This document shows positions 1 to 12,085 of a stretch of 64,000 bases of DNA, in pieces. Origin of the DNA: Primula veris. Taxonomy: Eukaryota > Streptophyta > Magnoliopsida > Ericales > Primulaceae. The translations under genes were made by a program, and so were the position numbers. The notes beneath the pieces were generated by a model. That model saw only the letters and a list, made by a program, of their open reading frames with translations, was not told where the DNA came from and ran no database searches. The DNA lies in the NCBI GenBank assembly GCA_963682055.1, contig OY821746.1, forward strand, positions 12,115,992-12,179,991, in the 5' to 3' direction. The first letter of the stretch is position 1. Each line of letters starts with the position of its first letter.

Positions 1-1123
1 CGGAAACCACACCACACGAAATTGAGCCTCAACGTCATGGTGCTCTTTGATGGATATGACTTTATATGATGTTCGAAAAAAACAATCACGGTGATTGACC
101 TCTATGACTTTGCACATTTATTTTTAACTTCATTAAGTTCAAATACTTGTAATATTATTATATTTTTTGTTTATTAATATTTGAATTATTATCCTTGTTA
201 ACCAAGTTGTTTATAATGATTTTATGAATTGGTGGGATGATTTTTTTAAGGTAAAATAGTAGAATTAACTATTCATTTTTAGGTTAAAAAGTAACAAGTT
301 ATCAGATTTTATCAAACAACATTTTTATTTAAAAGTATACTTTTGTTGTGTTCACCAAACGACACTTACTTTTAAAAAGTATCTAAAAAAAGTATATTTT
401 TTTACATTAATCAAATAAGTATACTTTTATACTTATAAGATGCGACGAAACAAGACAAATTGTATTATGTTTCAACTAATAATAAAAAGAAATCTTTTTC
501 TGTTTATTTTCTTTTTCGTTTTTTATCACTTAAAAACAACTACAATTTGCCCTTTTACATCTGAAACTAGTATTCTTACTATTAAAAAACTTTGCTAAAA
601 AAAAATACCATGCTTAATCCTTTATAGTAACATTCAAAAGAAAAAGAAGATTAATAAAGAGCAGCTGTTATGAAATTTTCAGAAATTAATTTAAGTATTT
701 AAAATCTGTCCTCTTGAATTTTGGTAATTGAATTATCTGTTTCTCATTTCGACGTTGATAGATCTAATTGCTCATCTACAAGGGCAAGGCAACTTGAGTA
801 TCGAGCAGGGGAGGAGCTAAAAGGTTGGCAGGAGTTACAGCTTACTTCATATTTTTAAAAAAATATTTTTTTACAGTGCAATTTTTTTTTAACGAAAAAT
901 AATGATTTTGCCTCCAACATTGATTTTTAAAATACAGCCCCCTATCTACCGATGCTGGCTCTGCCATTGGTATCGAGTCTGGTCCCGGTTAATGTTTCTT
1001 ATAGGATAAAATTTTTAAAAATCAAATTCAATGAAGTGTAATCCAAAATGAACATACAGACGTCGTTGTTGTTTTTGTTTTTTGTTTTTTTATCAGTATT
1101 GAGTTGCATCAGTTCGGTATTAA
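1..1123. other. AT-rich intergenic sequence, no gene seen
   Basis: No open frame of note and no recognised element. The stretch ends at the 8-bp duplication that starts the first hAT element. Confidence 0.5.
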
Positions 1124-1131
1124 ATTGTATA

Positions 1132-1753
1132 CAGTGGCGGATTTAGGATTTTGAGCCAGGGGCAAACTCATATGTAAAAATTTGTCAAAGTCAACAATGA
1201 ATATACGTGATGTACATGTATATTCTATAATATAGCAAGAGTTGTTAAAACTAAAATTGAAGCACATAATTTTTTGAATAAAACTATTTTGATATTCTTA
1301 ATAAAACTATATTATATTTTTAATAAAAGGACATAATATTTCTAATAAAGATACATTATATTTATATTTTAAGATGAAAAAAATCTGAAGTAATTTGATA
1401 AAAAAAAAAATGAATCCAGAGATGCAATGAAGTCTAATAAGAAATAGGAGTAACAAGTAGATTTTTCTTTTATGAAAAAAACCGAGTAACTTATAAAATA
1501 GAAGGAGAAATTATAAAAAAAAATAATACATTAATGGAGGCAACACAACCTACGACCTTTTGGCAAAAACAGAGGTAGTTTTCCGTCGCACCCATGAGTA
1601 AGATTGTAATAGCTTACATTCGTTTTTATATAATTTCTAAATGTTTTTAATTATAAATAAATACTCAAAATTAATAAAAAAATATATTATTTTTTCTCCT
1701 GAACCACGGTGGGCAACTGCCCACCCTTGCTTATGTATATAGATTCACCCCTG
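1132..1753. mobile_element. Non-autonomous hAT element (622 bp)
   Basis: The left end reads CAGTGGCGGATTTAGGA. The right end, read on the other strand, begins CAGGGGTGAATCTA, a degenerate inverted match. Perfect 8-bp direct repeats ATTGTATA flank it at 1124-1131 and 1754-1761, which is the hallmark duplication of hAT transposition. There is no transposase frame. The interior contains a decayed tRNA-like stretch on the minus strand (about 1541-1592). Confidence 0.8.
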
Positions 1754-1989
1754 ATTGTATAAATTTTACTTACTGAACTGTGTACTTACAACTTCAACTA
1801 TTAAATGCATATAGTTCAAATAAGATATGTAAAATATATTTACTGAAAAGGGGTAGTTTCATAATAGTCACGCTTTGGATACTTAATCACTAAAATGTCA
1901 CACTTAAATGTTTTCATCCTCAATAAGTCACACTTTTTTAAAATTCAACCAATTTACAAAATTCCCATTGCACAACCTAGAAATTAAAA

Positions 1990-3520
1990 TTTTAAAAATC
2001 AAAACAAATCGCAAAATTTAAAAAAAAAACCAAAAATTTCAAAAATTTCAGAAAATTTTAAAAAAAATCAAAAAATACTCAAAACTCGAAAAAAAATAAA
2101 AAATAAAAAACTTCCAAAAACCTTAAAAAAATAAAATAAAAATCGGGAAAAACTTGAAAAATTGAAAGAAAACAAAAAAACTCAAAGAATTCAAAAAAAC
2201 TGAAAACATCGGTAAAAAATTCCAAAAAATAAATATAATCATAAAATTGCATAATAAAGTGCATAAAATTCACTAAATTGCATAATGAAGTGCATAAAAT
2301 TCACAAAATTGCATACTGAGGGCATAAAAGTGCATAGAAATTGCATAAAACTGCATACAAATTACATAAAATCTCATAAAAAGTGCATATAAGCACATAA
2401 AAGTGCATATCCATTGCATATAAAAATTCATAAAAAGTAGATACGATTCAATCAAAGTGATTAAAAATACATACAGATAAATAAAAAGTACATAAAAAGC
2501 GCATAAAAGTGCATACGAGTCGATAAAAATGCATAAAAGTGCATAAAAAACTCGAAAAAAGGTCAAAAGTCTCAAAAAATCAAAAAATTGAAAGAAAACA
2601 AAAAAAACTCAATGAATCGAAAAAACACACAGAAAATAAATAAAAAAAACTCAAAATACCAACAAAATAAATAAAAAATTCACAAAAGTGCATAATAAAG
2701 TGCATAAAGTTTACGAAATTGCATAAGTGCATAAATTTCACTAATTTGCATAATAAAATTCATAAAATTGTATAAAAAGTGCGTACGAGTTGATAAACAT
2801 AAAAGTGCATAACAAGTATATAAATGTGCATAAAGTTGCATAGAAGTGCATACAAATTAGAAAAAATGACCAATTAGTCACACTTTTCAAACTCAAAAAA
2901 TTGAAAAAAACTCAAATAATCCAATAAAACAAAAAAAAAAACTCAAAATATCGATAAAAAAAATTCAAAAATGAATATAATTACAAACATTCATAATAAA
3001 GTGCATAAAATTCACTAAAGTGCATGAAATTCATTAAAGTGCATAATGAAGTGCATGATAGAGTGGATAACGAAGTGCATAGGGCATAATAAAGTATATA
3101 AAAATGCATAAAAATTGTGTAATAAAAGTGTATAACAAGTACGTAAATGTGCATAAAAAGTGCATAAAAAGGGCATACGAGTCAATAAAAGTGCATAAAA
3201 ATACATACGGATCAATAAAAAGTGTATAAAAATACATAATAGTGTATAAAAGAGCATAAAAGTGCATGAGTCGTTAAAATGCATAAAAGGTGCATAAAAA
3301 AATATAAAAGGGCATAAAAACTTCATAAAAGTGCATACGAGTAAAAAAAATGTGCATAAAAGTGCATACGGATCGATAAAAGTGCATAAAAGTGCATACG
3401 GTTCGATAAAAAATGTATAAAAGTGTGTAAAAAGTGCATAAAATGAAAATTGCATACAGATCAATAAAAAGTTTATATGGTTCAATAAAAATACATATAT
3501 TTTTTTTAAAGCAAGACTTA
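1990..3520. repeat. A-rich degenerate tandem array built on GTGCATAAAA
   Basis: The first 300 bp are runs of A broken by TC, TTC and CTC. From about 2250 the short motif GTGCATAAAA or TTGCATAAAA recurs every 10-20 bp with many variants (GTGCATACGA, AGTGCATAAAG). The apparent minus-strand open frames here, rich in Phe, Tyr, Leu and Cys, are translations of this repeat and not genes. Confidence 0.75.
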
Positions 3521-3835
3521 TACTAAATAATTCCAATTTCGTCTCAAAACCAAACAATTACCATTATTTAACCGAACACCTTATAGGCTTTTTCGGCCTA
3601 AGGTTTTTTACTCTTTTGTTTGATTTCAACTTTTTGCTCAGGCTTAGCTTGTAGCTTATAGTTCATCTTAATCACTTTATCCAGTTCAGTAGCTACAATA
3701 GTGTAAAAGTAAGACTCTTTTAGTAATATGTTATGGAAACCATCTAAGTTTTAAAAAAGTCAGTACATTTTTCCCCAAATTACATCCGGATAAGCAAGTG
3801 TTACTACTATACATGAATTTAAACTATTTACATAT

Positions 3836-4003
3836 ACATATATATATATATGACATATATATGTAGAGAGAGAGGTAAATGGGGGGCAACAACATAAGGC
3901 GACAATACGTCGCCATTCCTCCGACAAAATCCCCCACCGTCGCCTGCCGCCGTTGATCGCCACCTCCAACGAGATTCATATGTATATATATATATATATA
4001 TAT
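3836..4003. repeat. Two TA microsatellites
   Basis: TA dinucleotide runs at about 3836-3862 and 3979-4003, separated by a GC-richer patch. A third long TA run lies at about 4522-4565. Confidence 0.8.
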
Positions 4004-4017
4004 GGACATCAATTTAT

Positions 4018-4307
4018 ACATCAACTTGGACATTTTTTTTTATAAAAACACTCCAAATCAAGATTTGATTAATGCAAATCTCGATGGTTTCACGACGGGA
4101 ATACAAATATGCGTATTGTTTTTTTTCGAGATGTATAATGACATGTTTTGAATTTTTAAATTTTGCCATAATTTTCAAAACATGTCATTATATATCTCGA
4201 AAAAAAACAATACGCATATTTGTGTTTCCGTCATGAAACAGTGGAGATTTGCATTAATTAAATATTGATTTGGAGCGTTTTTGCAAAAAAAATGTCTAAG
4301 TTGATGT
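4018..4307. repeat. Foldback: long imperfect hairpin
   Basis: The left arm 4018-4152 and right arm 4174-4307 are inverted copies over about 135 bp, with a 21-bp loop at 4153-4173. The outer ends are ACATCAACTTGGACAT and ATGTCTAAGTTGATGT. The inner ends are ACATGTTTTGAA and TTCAAAACATGT. Arms differ at scattered positions. It could be a foldback MITE or a source of small RNAs from a long hairpin transcript. Confidence 0.8.
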
Positions 4308-4519
4308 CTAAGTTGTATTGTATTGATATACTTTAATGCAAAGAAGGGAGAAAGATTCCCATTTACAGCCATGATGTATGGTTAACCACGGTTAACCAAT
4401 TCATATGGATTTTTTTTTTTGCAAGTTAACTTTTAATCCTAGCCATTAAAATAGATTAGAATAGATGGTCCAGATTTTGATGTCAAAGTTAGTGTTTTTC
4501 ATAGTGTCTATATATCATC

Positions 4520-4567
<48 letters not shown>

Positions 4568-4879
4568 TCAATCAGTCTATTGATTGTCCACATGCATCAT
4601 CGGACACCTGCTCAACCACCCCAAGCGATGTCAGCGCCGCCAAGTCTCCGACGCCACCTGCTAGAGCTCCGGTGAGGAGCTCGTATTCATAGATCGATGG
4701 AGATTAGAGTGAGAGAGTTTTAGTTTATATTTAATATGAGAGATGGAAAAATAGAAATATTAGGGGTATTTATATTATTTAGATAGTATGACTAATTTGG
4801 GACAGTGATCTTATATGCGGCTTTTTAGTAATTAAGTTAAAAAAAGTGTGATTTATTGATTATTTTTCCTTTAATATAA

Positions 4880-6149
4880 GCGTGCATATACGTCAGTGTT
4901 GAAGTATATACACTTCAGTATTGAGTTAGGTAAATATCGAAACACATCGACATCTAAGCCTATAAGGTACAAAATTCCGGGTATAGAGGGTAAAATGTCC
5001 ATATATAGCTTAAAGCATATAATTTACTGCTAAACCGAATATTGCCTGACCTAGCCGTTATTGATTTTTTTTTTTGTTTACCTCTTTATAACTTTCTTAT
5101 GAAAGTAATGAAGTTATGAAAGACGTCATTGCAAAGAAAAATAACCCTTTAACGCATATCATACAACTCTGCTGGTCAGCGTTCAAAGAACTTTGATGTT
5201 TTAGCCAAAGGGTCGTTTTGTTGAGGTGTATACAACTCATATTGATGAAGTGTCATTCAATTAAGAACTCAGGGGAATACACTTCAAGTTTCTGGCAAAG
5301 ACGTCAATTATTGAAAAGTATAGAAAGCAAGTTAATTGGTTGGTTGAAACTTGAAACCTTAATATAATCCATTTTTCACCAGGGTATAAATCGTTACACT
5401 AACTACACAAAGAGTGTTACTTCCAAAGTGAGCGCTACTGTTTATAAAAAAACATATATATACTTCAAGATTAAGATGTATGCATTTTCAGTGCTGATGT
5501 GTACACTTTGATGCTTAAGTTTCATATAATAGAAGTAACTAAGCACATAAATTTTATTAGTGATCACTTTAATAACCCATGAAATGGAAACATGAAATAA
5601 TATACAGGACGCGAAAACGGGGAACGCAAGCTATAAAAGAACCAAAATGTTGATACTGTCAAAGACTTAGATTAAGAAAAACATGTACCCAAATTTACAT
5701 ATTCCAAAAATGACAGTAAAAAAAACTTAATCTCTAGGTATATATGAAGCTATAACTTGAGTGATAATGCGTACAATCTATTAATATACTATATACTCTT
5801 TTGATAACTATATTTCATCATGTTTTTAGTGGATTTTTTCACTGTATTCGAAAAATACTCTCACGCAAGTTTACTTAATCTATAAAACTTTCTCTTTCAT
5901 ATTTTATATACAAATAATATTATTTGATATATACTCCAACCTGTTTTTGTTTATAATTAATAACCCTCTCTTTGCAATCAACCTATTTTATAGGCGTCAG
6001 AAATCGAAACTTGGTGGTGATCGGTGAATGTGTTATATTAGTATATCAACTATTTGGACCAAACACATTACTCATACCCCAACCTATTTGTTTTTTTTTT
6101 ATATATAAAATATGACAGTGTAATTCATGAATGATAGCCACTGATTAAT
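4880..6149. other. AT-rich intergenic sequence, nothing recognised
   Basis: No conserved coding frame, RNA gene or clear element ends seen. Confidence 0.4.
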
Positions 6150-6400
6150 GACAGTTTAATAGATAGTCTAATATAAAAATAAAAATCTAATACATAATAT
6201 AACACATTAATGACAGTCTAATAGACATTCTAATTTATTATGAGAGTCTATAGACAATCTAATGAACAGTCGAATAGATAGTCTAATGGACGGTCTAATA
6301 AACACTCGAATTAACATTGTATTAGATAGTCTAATGGACAGCATAATGAGAGTCCAAGACACAGTCTAATTACAGACTAATAGATAGTCTAATGAACCAA
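6150..6400. repeat. Degenerate short tandem repeat, core AGTCTAATGGAC
   Basis: Variants of AGTCTAATAGAC, AGTCTAATGGAC and AGTCTAATGAAC recur at intervals of about 11-14 bp, many decayed. Confidence 0.65.
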
Positions 6401-6581
6401 ATGGACTTAAAATTTTAAATTAATAATTATAGGGCTAAATTTATAATTTCTTAAACTTTTTAGGCCTTAATTGTTCACTTTAAATATTAAATACCAAAAC
6501 CATAAATTGCATCACAAGTCGATGGACCGGAATATGATATAAGAAAATATACGAATTTAGAAAGTTAACCCCATATTTATA

Positions 6582-6816
6582 CTCCATCCGTCCCAAAATA
6601 TTGGAGCTCTATGTATCTACGTGCAACTTTGACAGATTAATATTTCGTATTTAAATTGTTGAAATATAAAATTTTAAAATTTGTTCGTATAGTTCAACAT
6701 TTGAACTATTTGATTAAATTTTGAAACATTCGATTTTAACAACTTAGATATGAGTTATTTATCGGTCAAAATTGCATGTTTTTTCGTATAGCACCAACAA
6801 TTTGGGACGAAGAAAA
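6582..6816. mobile_element. Stowaway-type MITE (235 bp)
   Basis: The ends are CTCCATCCGTCCC on the left and GGGACGAAGAAAA on the right, flanked by TA on each side (6580-6581 and 6817-6818). This matches the Tc1/mariner Stowaway family, whose ends read CTCCNTCCGTCCC. The inner ends (TCCCAAAATATTGG and CCAACAATTTGGGA) are also inverted. It has no coding capacity. Confidence 0.8.
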
Positions 6817-6818
6817 TA

Positions 6819-7914
6819 TTTAACAGCTAGGTCGAATCCTAGCTGTCACTGTTGAAGATGATAGGTCGATGTGGACGTACGTCGACCAACCATATGTCGA
6901 AAGTGGAATAGAGACAAATGAGAGAGGAGAGATAGAGATCGCGCCGCAAATGAAATAAAGGAAGAGAGATTTGTGAGAGAGAGGTATGAGAGAGTGTGTA
7001 TGAAAGAGATAAAATAGTACATGCGCAGATGTTGTCGGAGATCGCATGTGATTAGGGCGGAGATCGTTGTTCGTTGCTAGAGAACTATGGCGACGGAAAG
7101 GTGTAGGTGATAAATTATTTTATTTTAGGGAGACAGAGTGAAATGAGTTATTATGGTAAAATAGAATTAGACTTGTTCATATATTTATGTAGCGGTACTA
7201 AAAGTAAAATAAGTTTTTTTTTTAAAAAATAAACTTATCTTACTATAAAAAAATTGAGGTTACTAAAATCTAATAATTATTTTAAAAAGGTGTCGACCTT
7301 CGATTATTTTGAATCTTGCCTTCTTCCATACATTAGCCTCGTTGCCATTATAAGCTTTAAAATTATGTTTTTGAAAAAAATTAGGAGAAGATATGAATCT
7401 TTTACTTATTAAACAAAAAGCATCATACCCGTTTTATTTAGAAAAACTCCAATTTCACTATCTTTTCAAAATCCTCATATTATACCGTTATACTTTCTCC
7501 TTTCCGATTGATATATATATTTTCGCTTTTCCATTCGTAGACTTAATTTCATAGTCTTACATGTCTTATTTTTTTCGTCTTCAATCTTTCCTCCAGAAAA
7601 ACATACACCTTTTTTTTTCCGTCTTCTTCGATCTCATCACTCTAGTCTCTCCTCACCCCCACCCCCACCCCAAGTACAACTTGTGCTTAGAGAGATAAAG
7701 TAATAACGATTATATATTTGCACCATGACGTAGTATTAGCAAGTTCAATTCAAATTTGTACCTTTCGAATATTTGTTCTTATGGATTATACATTAAAATT
7801 TAAATAATGGATTTTGCACTGCACTCATGTGTGGATACATGGAGTACCATATTGTAGGACCATTTTGCTCATTAGAAGAAAAAGTTAAAATAAAGATAAC
7901 AATAGTTTAATTTT
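6819..7914. other. Intergenic sequence, nothing recognised
   Basis: It contains purine-rich GAGA stretches at about 6910-7010 and a C-rich run near 7655-7672. No gene is supported. Confidence 0.4.
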
Positions 7915-8039
7915 GTGAGTGTCGCTAAATTTTACCAACAGTTTAGAAACAAAAATCGTAACTTAATTTAGCGACATTCATTTTACTATCAGTTTAGTAA
8001 CATATTATTTGATGGTAAACTAACATTTTTTTTGTAGTA
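7915..8039. mobile_element. CACTA-like transposon end fragment
   Basis: The segment ends in TTTTTTTTGTAGTA, close to the TTTTTGTAGTG right end of CACTA elements. It contains inverted copies of GTCGCTAAATT and AATTTAGCGAC, a motif often seen near CACTA ends. No left end was found. Confidence 0.35.
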
Positions 8040-8043
8040 TCAG

Positions 8044-8233
8044 GTAGGGGTGGGTAAAAAATCTGCAAATACAACCCGTAACCCAATCCGTACGGATTGG
8101 GACGGGTTGAGACGGGTTGAGTGCCCAAAAAAAGCCAATCCTGTCCCAATCCATTATATATTTTACGGGTTGGGTTAGGGTTGGGGTTATCAAACCGCGG
8201 GTTAATCCGCTTCAATCTGTTTCAACCCGTTAT

Positions 8234-8282
<49 letters not shown>

Positions 8283-8640
8283 CATTGTGTGTATTTAAAG
8301 ATAACAAACTCCCGGTATTATTATATTTTAGTTTTCTTACTTGTTGTGAATGTTATAAACGTATTATAATTAATTTTAATTTTAATTTTTCTTTGAAATA
8401 TACAATTTATTTTAAAATTTAGGGTGATTGTGCAAACTATAAAAAATAAAAGATTAAAATAAAAATTTAAGAATAAACCCGCTCCAATCCGTAATTTTTT
8501 TTTGCGGGTTGGATTGGGTTGAATTAGAGTTTTAATTATAACGGGTTGAGTTGGATTGAATTGATATTTAAATTTTATCAATTTACCCCGTAATTTATTT
8601 TACAGTTTGAAATTAATCCGTGACAATCCGTGACCTATCG
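8044..8640. mobile_element. hAT-like non-autonomous element rich in GGGTTG/CAACCC
   Basis: It starts TAGGGGTGGGTAAAAAATC, the end motif of a widespread plant hAT-type family. Repeated ACGGGTTG and CAATCCGT words follow, then a TA microsatellite (about 8229-8282) and further CGGGTTGG words. The right end is not clear and no target duplication was found. Confidence 0.4.
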
Positions 8641-9697
8641 ACCTGAAGTCATATAGCAGTAGAAAGTAAAAATAAAATCAAGCATCTCTCGCCCTCTCTC
8701 TCTGCAAAAACAGCTGTCACAATGTGAATCATCACTATCATGATTGGTGATCTTGCCCTAGCTAGGCTGCATAAAGTATATATACTAGCAGGAGTCATAA
8801 ATTTCCTTGTCTCTAATTTTTGTCCGTATCATCCTTCAAATATATGCTATTTGTATCTTAATTGCACGACATTTTCTAAGACACACATGAATTTATGATG
8901 AACTAATAATCAGGAGGCTATGAGATTTTTTGTTCGGTGCAGGAAGAAAAAAATGGGGATTTTTTTCGATTGTCGTTTATGTACGAAATTTCTATATAAT
9001 ATATATTAATAATAGTTTAATTAAATATTAGCTTTAAAAAAAATCATTAATATAAAAAGAATCACTTGTAATTTTTTTTTACTAGCATATGGTTACAAGT
9101 TTACTTTTTTTTTATACATATTTATTATTTTTGGTCCGTGGGGCTCTGAAATAATCCAACATATACAGAAGTTACTCATTTAGTTATAACTTATAAGAAG
9201 ATAATAGGAACATTAAAATAATTACAAACTATTATGATGATCAGTGTTAATTATGACCTAGCTGGCGAATGCCTTCGGAGTAGAATCTTCCAAGTTGATT
9301 AAAACGATTTACACAACAAGCCAACAACAGTATGAAGTTAATGCTCTAACACACAATACTTCTATAATTTATAAATTAACTGCCATATATAATAGGATAA
9401 TGAATTAGAGACTCATATGTTGGTTATCAACTTGTCCGAATGGACATATAACTAAATAAACTTGGATCACCAAATGAAACTTATTATTTGTTTATAAGAA
9501 TTACAAAAATAAAGTTACTCGAATGATTCCTTCTCACAACTCACTCTAATCCTTAGTTGTAATGCATGTAAAATTCTCACATATAACTGTCACACGCACA
9601 CGCGAGGGGTTGTGCTGATCAAAATTCATACTTGAGCATCTATTATTGGTGTTTTTTTTTTTTTTTTTTTAACTCTCTGGTTCCCCATGAAGATTAT
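8641..9697. other. Intergenic sequence downstream of the GATA gene
   Basis: No gene recognised. It includes a run of about 20 T at 9652-9671 just past the GATA stop codon and should contain the gene's 3' untranslated region. Confidence 0.4.
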
Positions 9698-11296
9698 TCA
9701 TCCATGAACAAGGCCACTTGATAAAGCCATTAGGAGGATAGCAGCTTCTTTCTCATCTTGAGGAAAGACTTGGTGAAAAACCATATTCTTGCTTAAGCTT
9801 ATCAAGAAGTCCTCAAAGCAACACTTGTTTTTCCTTTCATTATGTTTGCCAAGTTTGGACTTTTTCTTGCAAGCTGAGATCTTGGTATTTGTCTTTAATC
9901 TCTTGCCATTTTGTTGCTCCTTAGGTTTTGAGCCTGTGGTGCCCTCAACTGACAGAGTAGTATCATTGTCCGGTAGAGCAGCAGCTGCCAATGCCCGTCG
10001 TGCCTTTCTTTGACGGATTCCGCAAGCATTGCAAAGAGACTTGATCACCAAATAAAAAAATTAATAATACATCGATAGATAGACAAAATTTTGAAAGAAT
10101 TAATTCCCCCTGTTCAATTTTAAACGGAAAAAAGCTAACTTATATCCTATATACAGGATGCGAAGAGAAATAAACTTTTTTCTCTTTGCCGTACCTTTGG
10201 CATCTGCGTTTCAGCAATAGCTTGCAAAAACTGTAATAGGATTAATTTGATTTAGATTTAGAAAACATATTGGCACACCCTCATTTTTATTTTAGATATA
10301 AAAAAATTAGGCTATATATGAAGTGTGAAGCTCACATCAGTTTGTAAAACATGTTTTTTAGACAAAGCCATCATGACTCTTTGAGTGAAAAGTTAGATAT
10401 TTAATTTTTAGGCCATGCCATAATTTAGCTCAAACCACAAGTCTCTTAAAATTAAGAAGACAATGACCTTTGCAGGTATTTTCTTCTCTCCGTAAAGCTT
10501 AGATTACGGATCAAAATGTTAAATATATCATTCTTGATTTCGGACAACAAAAAATGTTTCTTATTTTATTTAGTAATAGAAGGGATTTAGACAAGATTAT
10601 ACCTTAGGACCTCGAGGCCCACTTCTCCAAAGAGGGGTCTTGGTAGTGTTACAATCCGAACAAACCCTAATTGTGGTGCTAGATGAGCTGTTGTAACTAT
10701 TTTCAGAAGTTTCATTAGGAGATAATGAACCTTGTTTGTGATTCTTTTCAAATCCAATCTGAAAATTAGATGGCGCTTTGGTAGCTGCTCGATTTGAGCT
10801 CATCATCTTACGAACCAACCTCAATTTTGAAGGCAACCACTTGGTTGGAATTTTTTGGTAATGACGGCCGCTAATGTTATATCCTTGCCTATTTTCTTTC
10901 TTCCACAAGCAAAATTTTAGAACTTGATCATTTGATGGTCCTCCCTCAGAAGCAAAATTATTGGCCTAGCATTAAAAAAAACATTATGTTATTTGATCAT
11001 ATGATAGCAGTAAGCGATAAGATGGTAACATTTATTAATTTCATGAGCTTGATAAAAAAATATGTAACCAATGAAAGAAAATGAACCGATCACGTAAAAA
11101 GATGATGAGTGTGTACCTCCTGATTTTCAAGTTGGGCTTCTGTCGGATAATACGATCCTCGATCTTGAATATTAGAGTAGCTCAAGACATGACTCGGGAT
11201 GGTAAATGAAGATGATTGTTTTTTATCATTCAAAAGTTGAAGTTGGTGATATTCATCATCACCTAGCTTCGGATGATCATGAGAAGTTGGAGTCAT
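9698..11296 (-). CDS. GNC/CGA1-like: B-class GATA transcription factor with LLM domain (GNC/CGA1-like)
   Basis: Three exons are predicted on the minus strand: 11296-11117, 10965-10603 and 10039-9698, giving 294 aa. All junctions are GT/AG and phase 0. Exon 2 has the lysine/arginine-rich KWLPSKLRLVRK block at residues 102-113. It ends in the first half of the zinc finger. The finger is C162-x2-C165-x18-C184-x2-C187 (CSDC...LCNAC) with the TPLWRSGPRGPK loop, followed by the basic GIRQRKARRA tail. The C-terminus carries QDEKEAAILLMAL, the LLM motif (residues 283-285) that marks the GNC/GNL (CGA1) group. In Arabidopsis these nuclear factors bind GATA sites and act in greening, chloroplast development and light, nitrogen and cytokinin responses. 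The start is the first in-frame ATG; the frame is open upstream only through a TTG. Length is normal for the family. Function is inferred from homology. Confidence 0.93.
10195..10230 (-). other. Candidate 36-bp in-frame cassette exon inside GATA intron 2
   Basis: On the minus strand, the sequence ATTACAG precedes a 36-nt stretch that ends CCAAAG and is followed by GTACGG, so it has both splice consensus sites. It reads FLQAIAETQMPK without a stop. Since both flanking exons end in phase 0, inclusion would insert 12 residues between GPRGPK and SLCNAC, within the zinc finger. Whether it is spliced in is not known from sequence. Confidence 0.45.
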
Positions 11297-11346
11297 CAGA
11301 TTGAGGGAGATAAAAGAGAGAGGCAAACATTCCCTTCAAACACGGC

Positions 11347-11355
11347 AATATATAG
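11347..11355 (-). promoter_or_regulatory. Putative TATA box of the GATA gene
   Basis: The minus strand reads CTATATATT about 55 nt upstream of the chosen ATG. A second possible TATA-like site (TTTATAAG) lies at about 11462-11469. Confidence 0.45.
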
Positions 11356-11705
11356 AGATCAAAAAGGGGATATTAAAGAAAGGGGTACTTGAACTCTTTT
11401 AGAGTGGAAAAAGAGACCTTAAAGGCATTCACGTGACTTCATAATGCCCAAACAATTCTTGGCTTATAAAGACGAAAGAGAGAGTGCAATATTTAATGCC
11501 ACCACAAAAACCCTCACTTGAAGAAAACCTTATCTATGATTTTTTTTTTCTTTATAATGATTTCCACTTGATACTGAACCAAAAATAGCAATGTGAGACG
11601 ATAGCCACAGAAAAATTAGTGGTTACTGGTAAAATGTAGATAAAAGAAGTACATCTCTATATGATATTTGTATTTATATGTTCGTATGGGTGTAGCCTGT
11701 GGGAT

Positions 11706-12085
11706 CAGGCCCGGTTTTGGGTCTAACCCCAAAAGACATGGGCATAGCCCCTAAAAAACGTACGGTTTTAGAGTCCCCAATTTTTATTAATAAGTATTAT
11801 ATATTTAACAGTTCATATTTATAAGTAGAAATGTATTTGTGCGAGTGGTTAAATAGTAAACCTTATCAAAATAAACATGTAAGGCTGTATTTATAAAAGT
11901 ACCTATTTTTATTTATTTTTACAAACTTGGTACTTTATTTAGAAAAGGGGCTATTTTATTTTTGTTAGTATGATTTTTTTCCAGGGTAAAATATTTAACA
12001 AAAATATTTTTACTAGTTGACGATGAAAAAAAAAAGCACATAATTTAAGTGGCTTACAGCTTCCGAAACTCTGGAACCGGCTCTC
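11706..12085. mobile_element. Non-autonomous hAT element (380 bp)
   Basis: Perfect 8-bp direct repeats TGTGGGAT lie at 11698-11705 and 12086-12093. The left end is CAGGCCCGGTTTTGG. The right end, read in reverse, is GAGAGCCGGTTCCAG, sharing the AG..CCGGTT core. It lies roughly 400 bp upstream of the GATA gene's start, so it is in or near its promoter region. Confidence 0.75.

Larger units (their letters stand above)
1845..4875. mobile_element. Possible long-TIR (MULE-like) element carrying an A-rich array
   Basis: The left end (from about 1845, GAAAAGGGGTAG then AGTCACGCTTT and TTAATCACTAAAA) resembles the reverse complement of the right end (to about 4875: GGAAAAATAATC, then ATCACACTTT and TTAATTACTAAAA) over about 60 bp. 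Long inverted ends are typical of Mutator-like elements. I could not find a clean 9-bp target duplication and there is no transposase, so this is a tentative call. Inside are an AT-rich tandem array, a foldback, TA microsatellites and two short GC-rich patches (about 3900-3970 and 4590-4690). Confidence 0.35.

Noticed and set aside
2079..3557. Minus-strand frames rich in Phe, Tyr, Leu, Cys and His
   Set aside because: They translate the GTGCATAAAA array; there is no domain and no start context.
8321..8581. 86-aa minus-strand frame
   Set aside because: Part of the GGGTTG-rich hAT-like element; low-complexity content and no domain.
11297..11326. Ten-codon extension of the GATA protein
   Set aside because: It begins at TTG; the ATG at 11296 is the first in-frame ATG.
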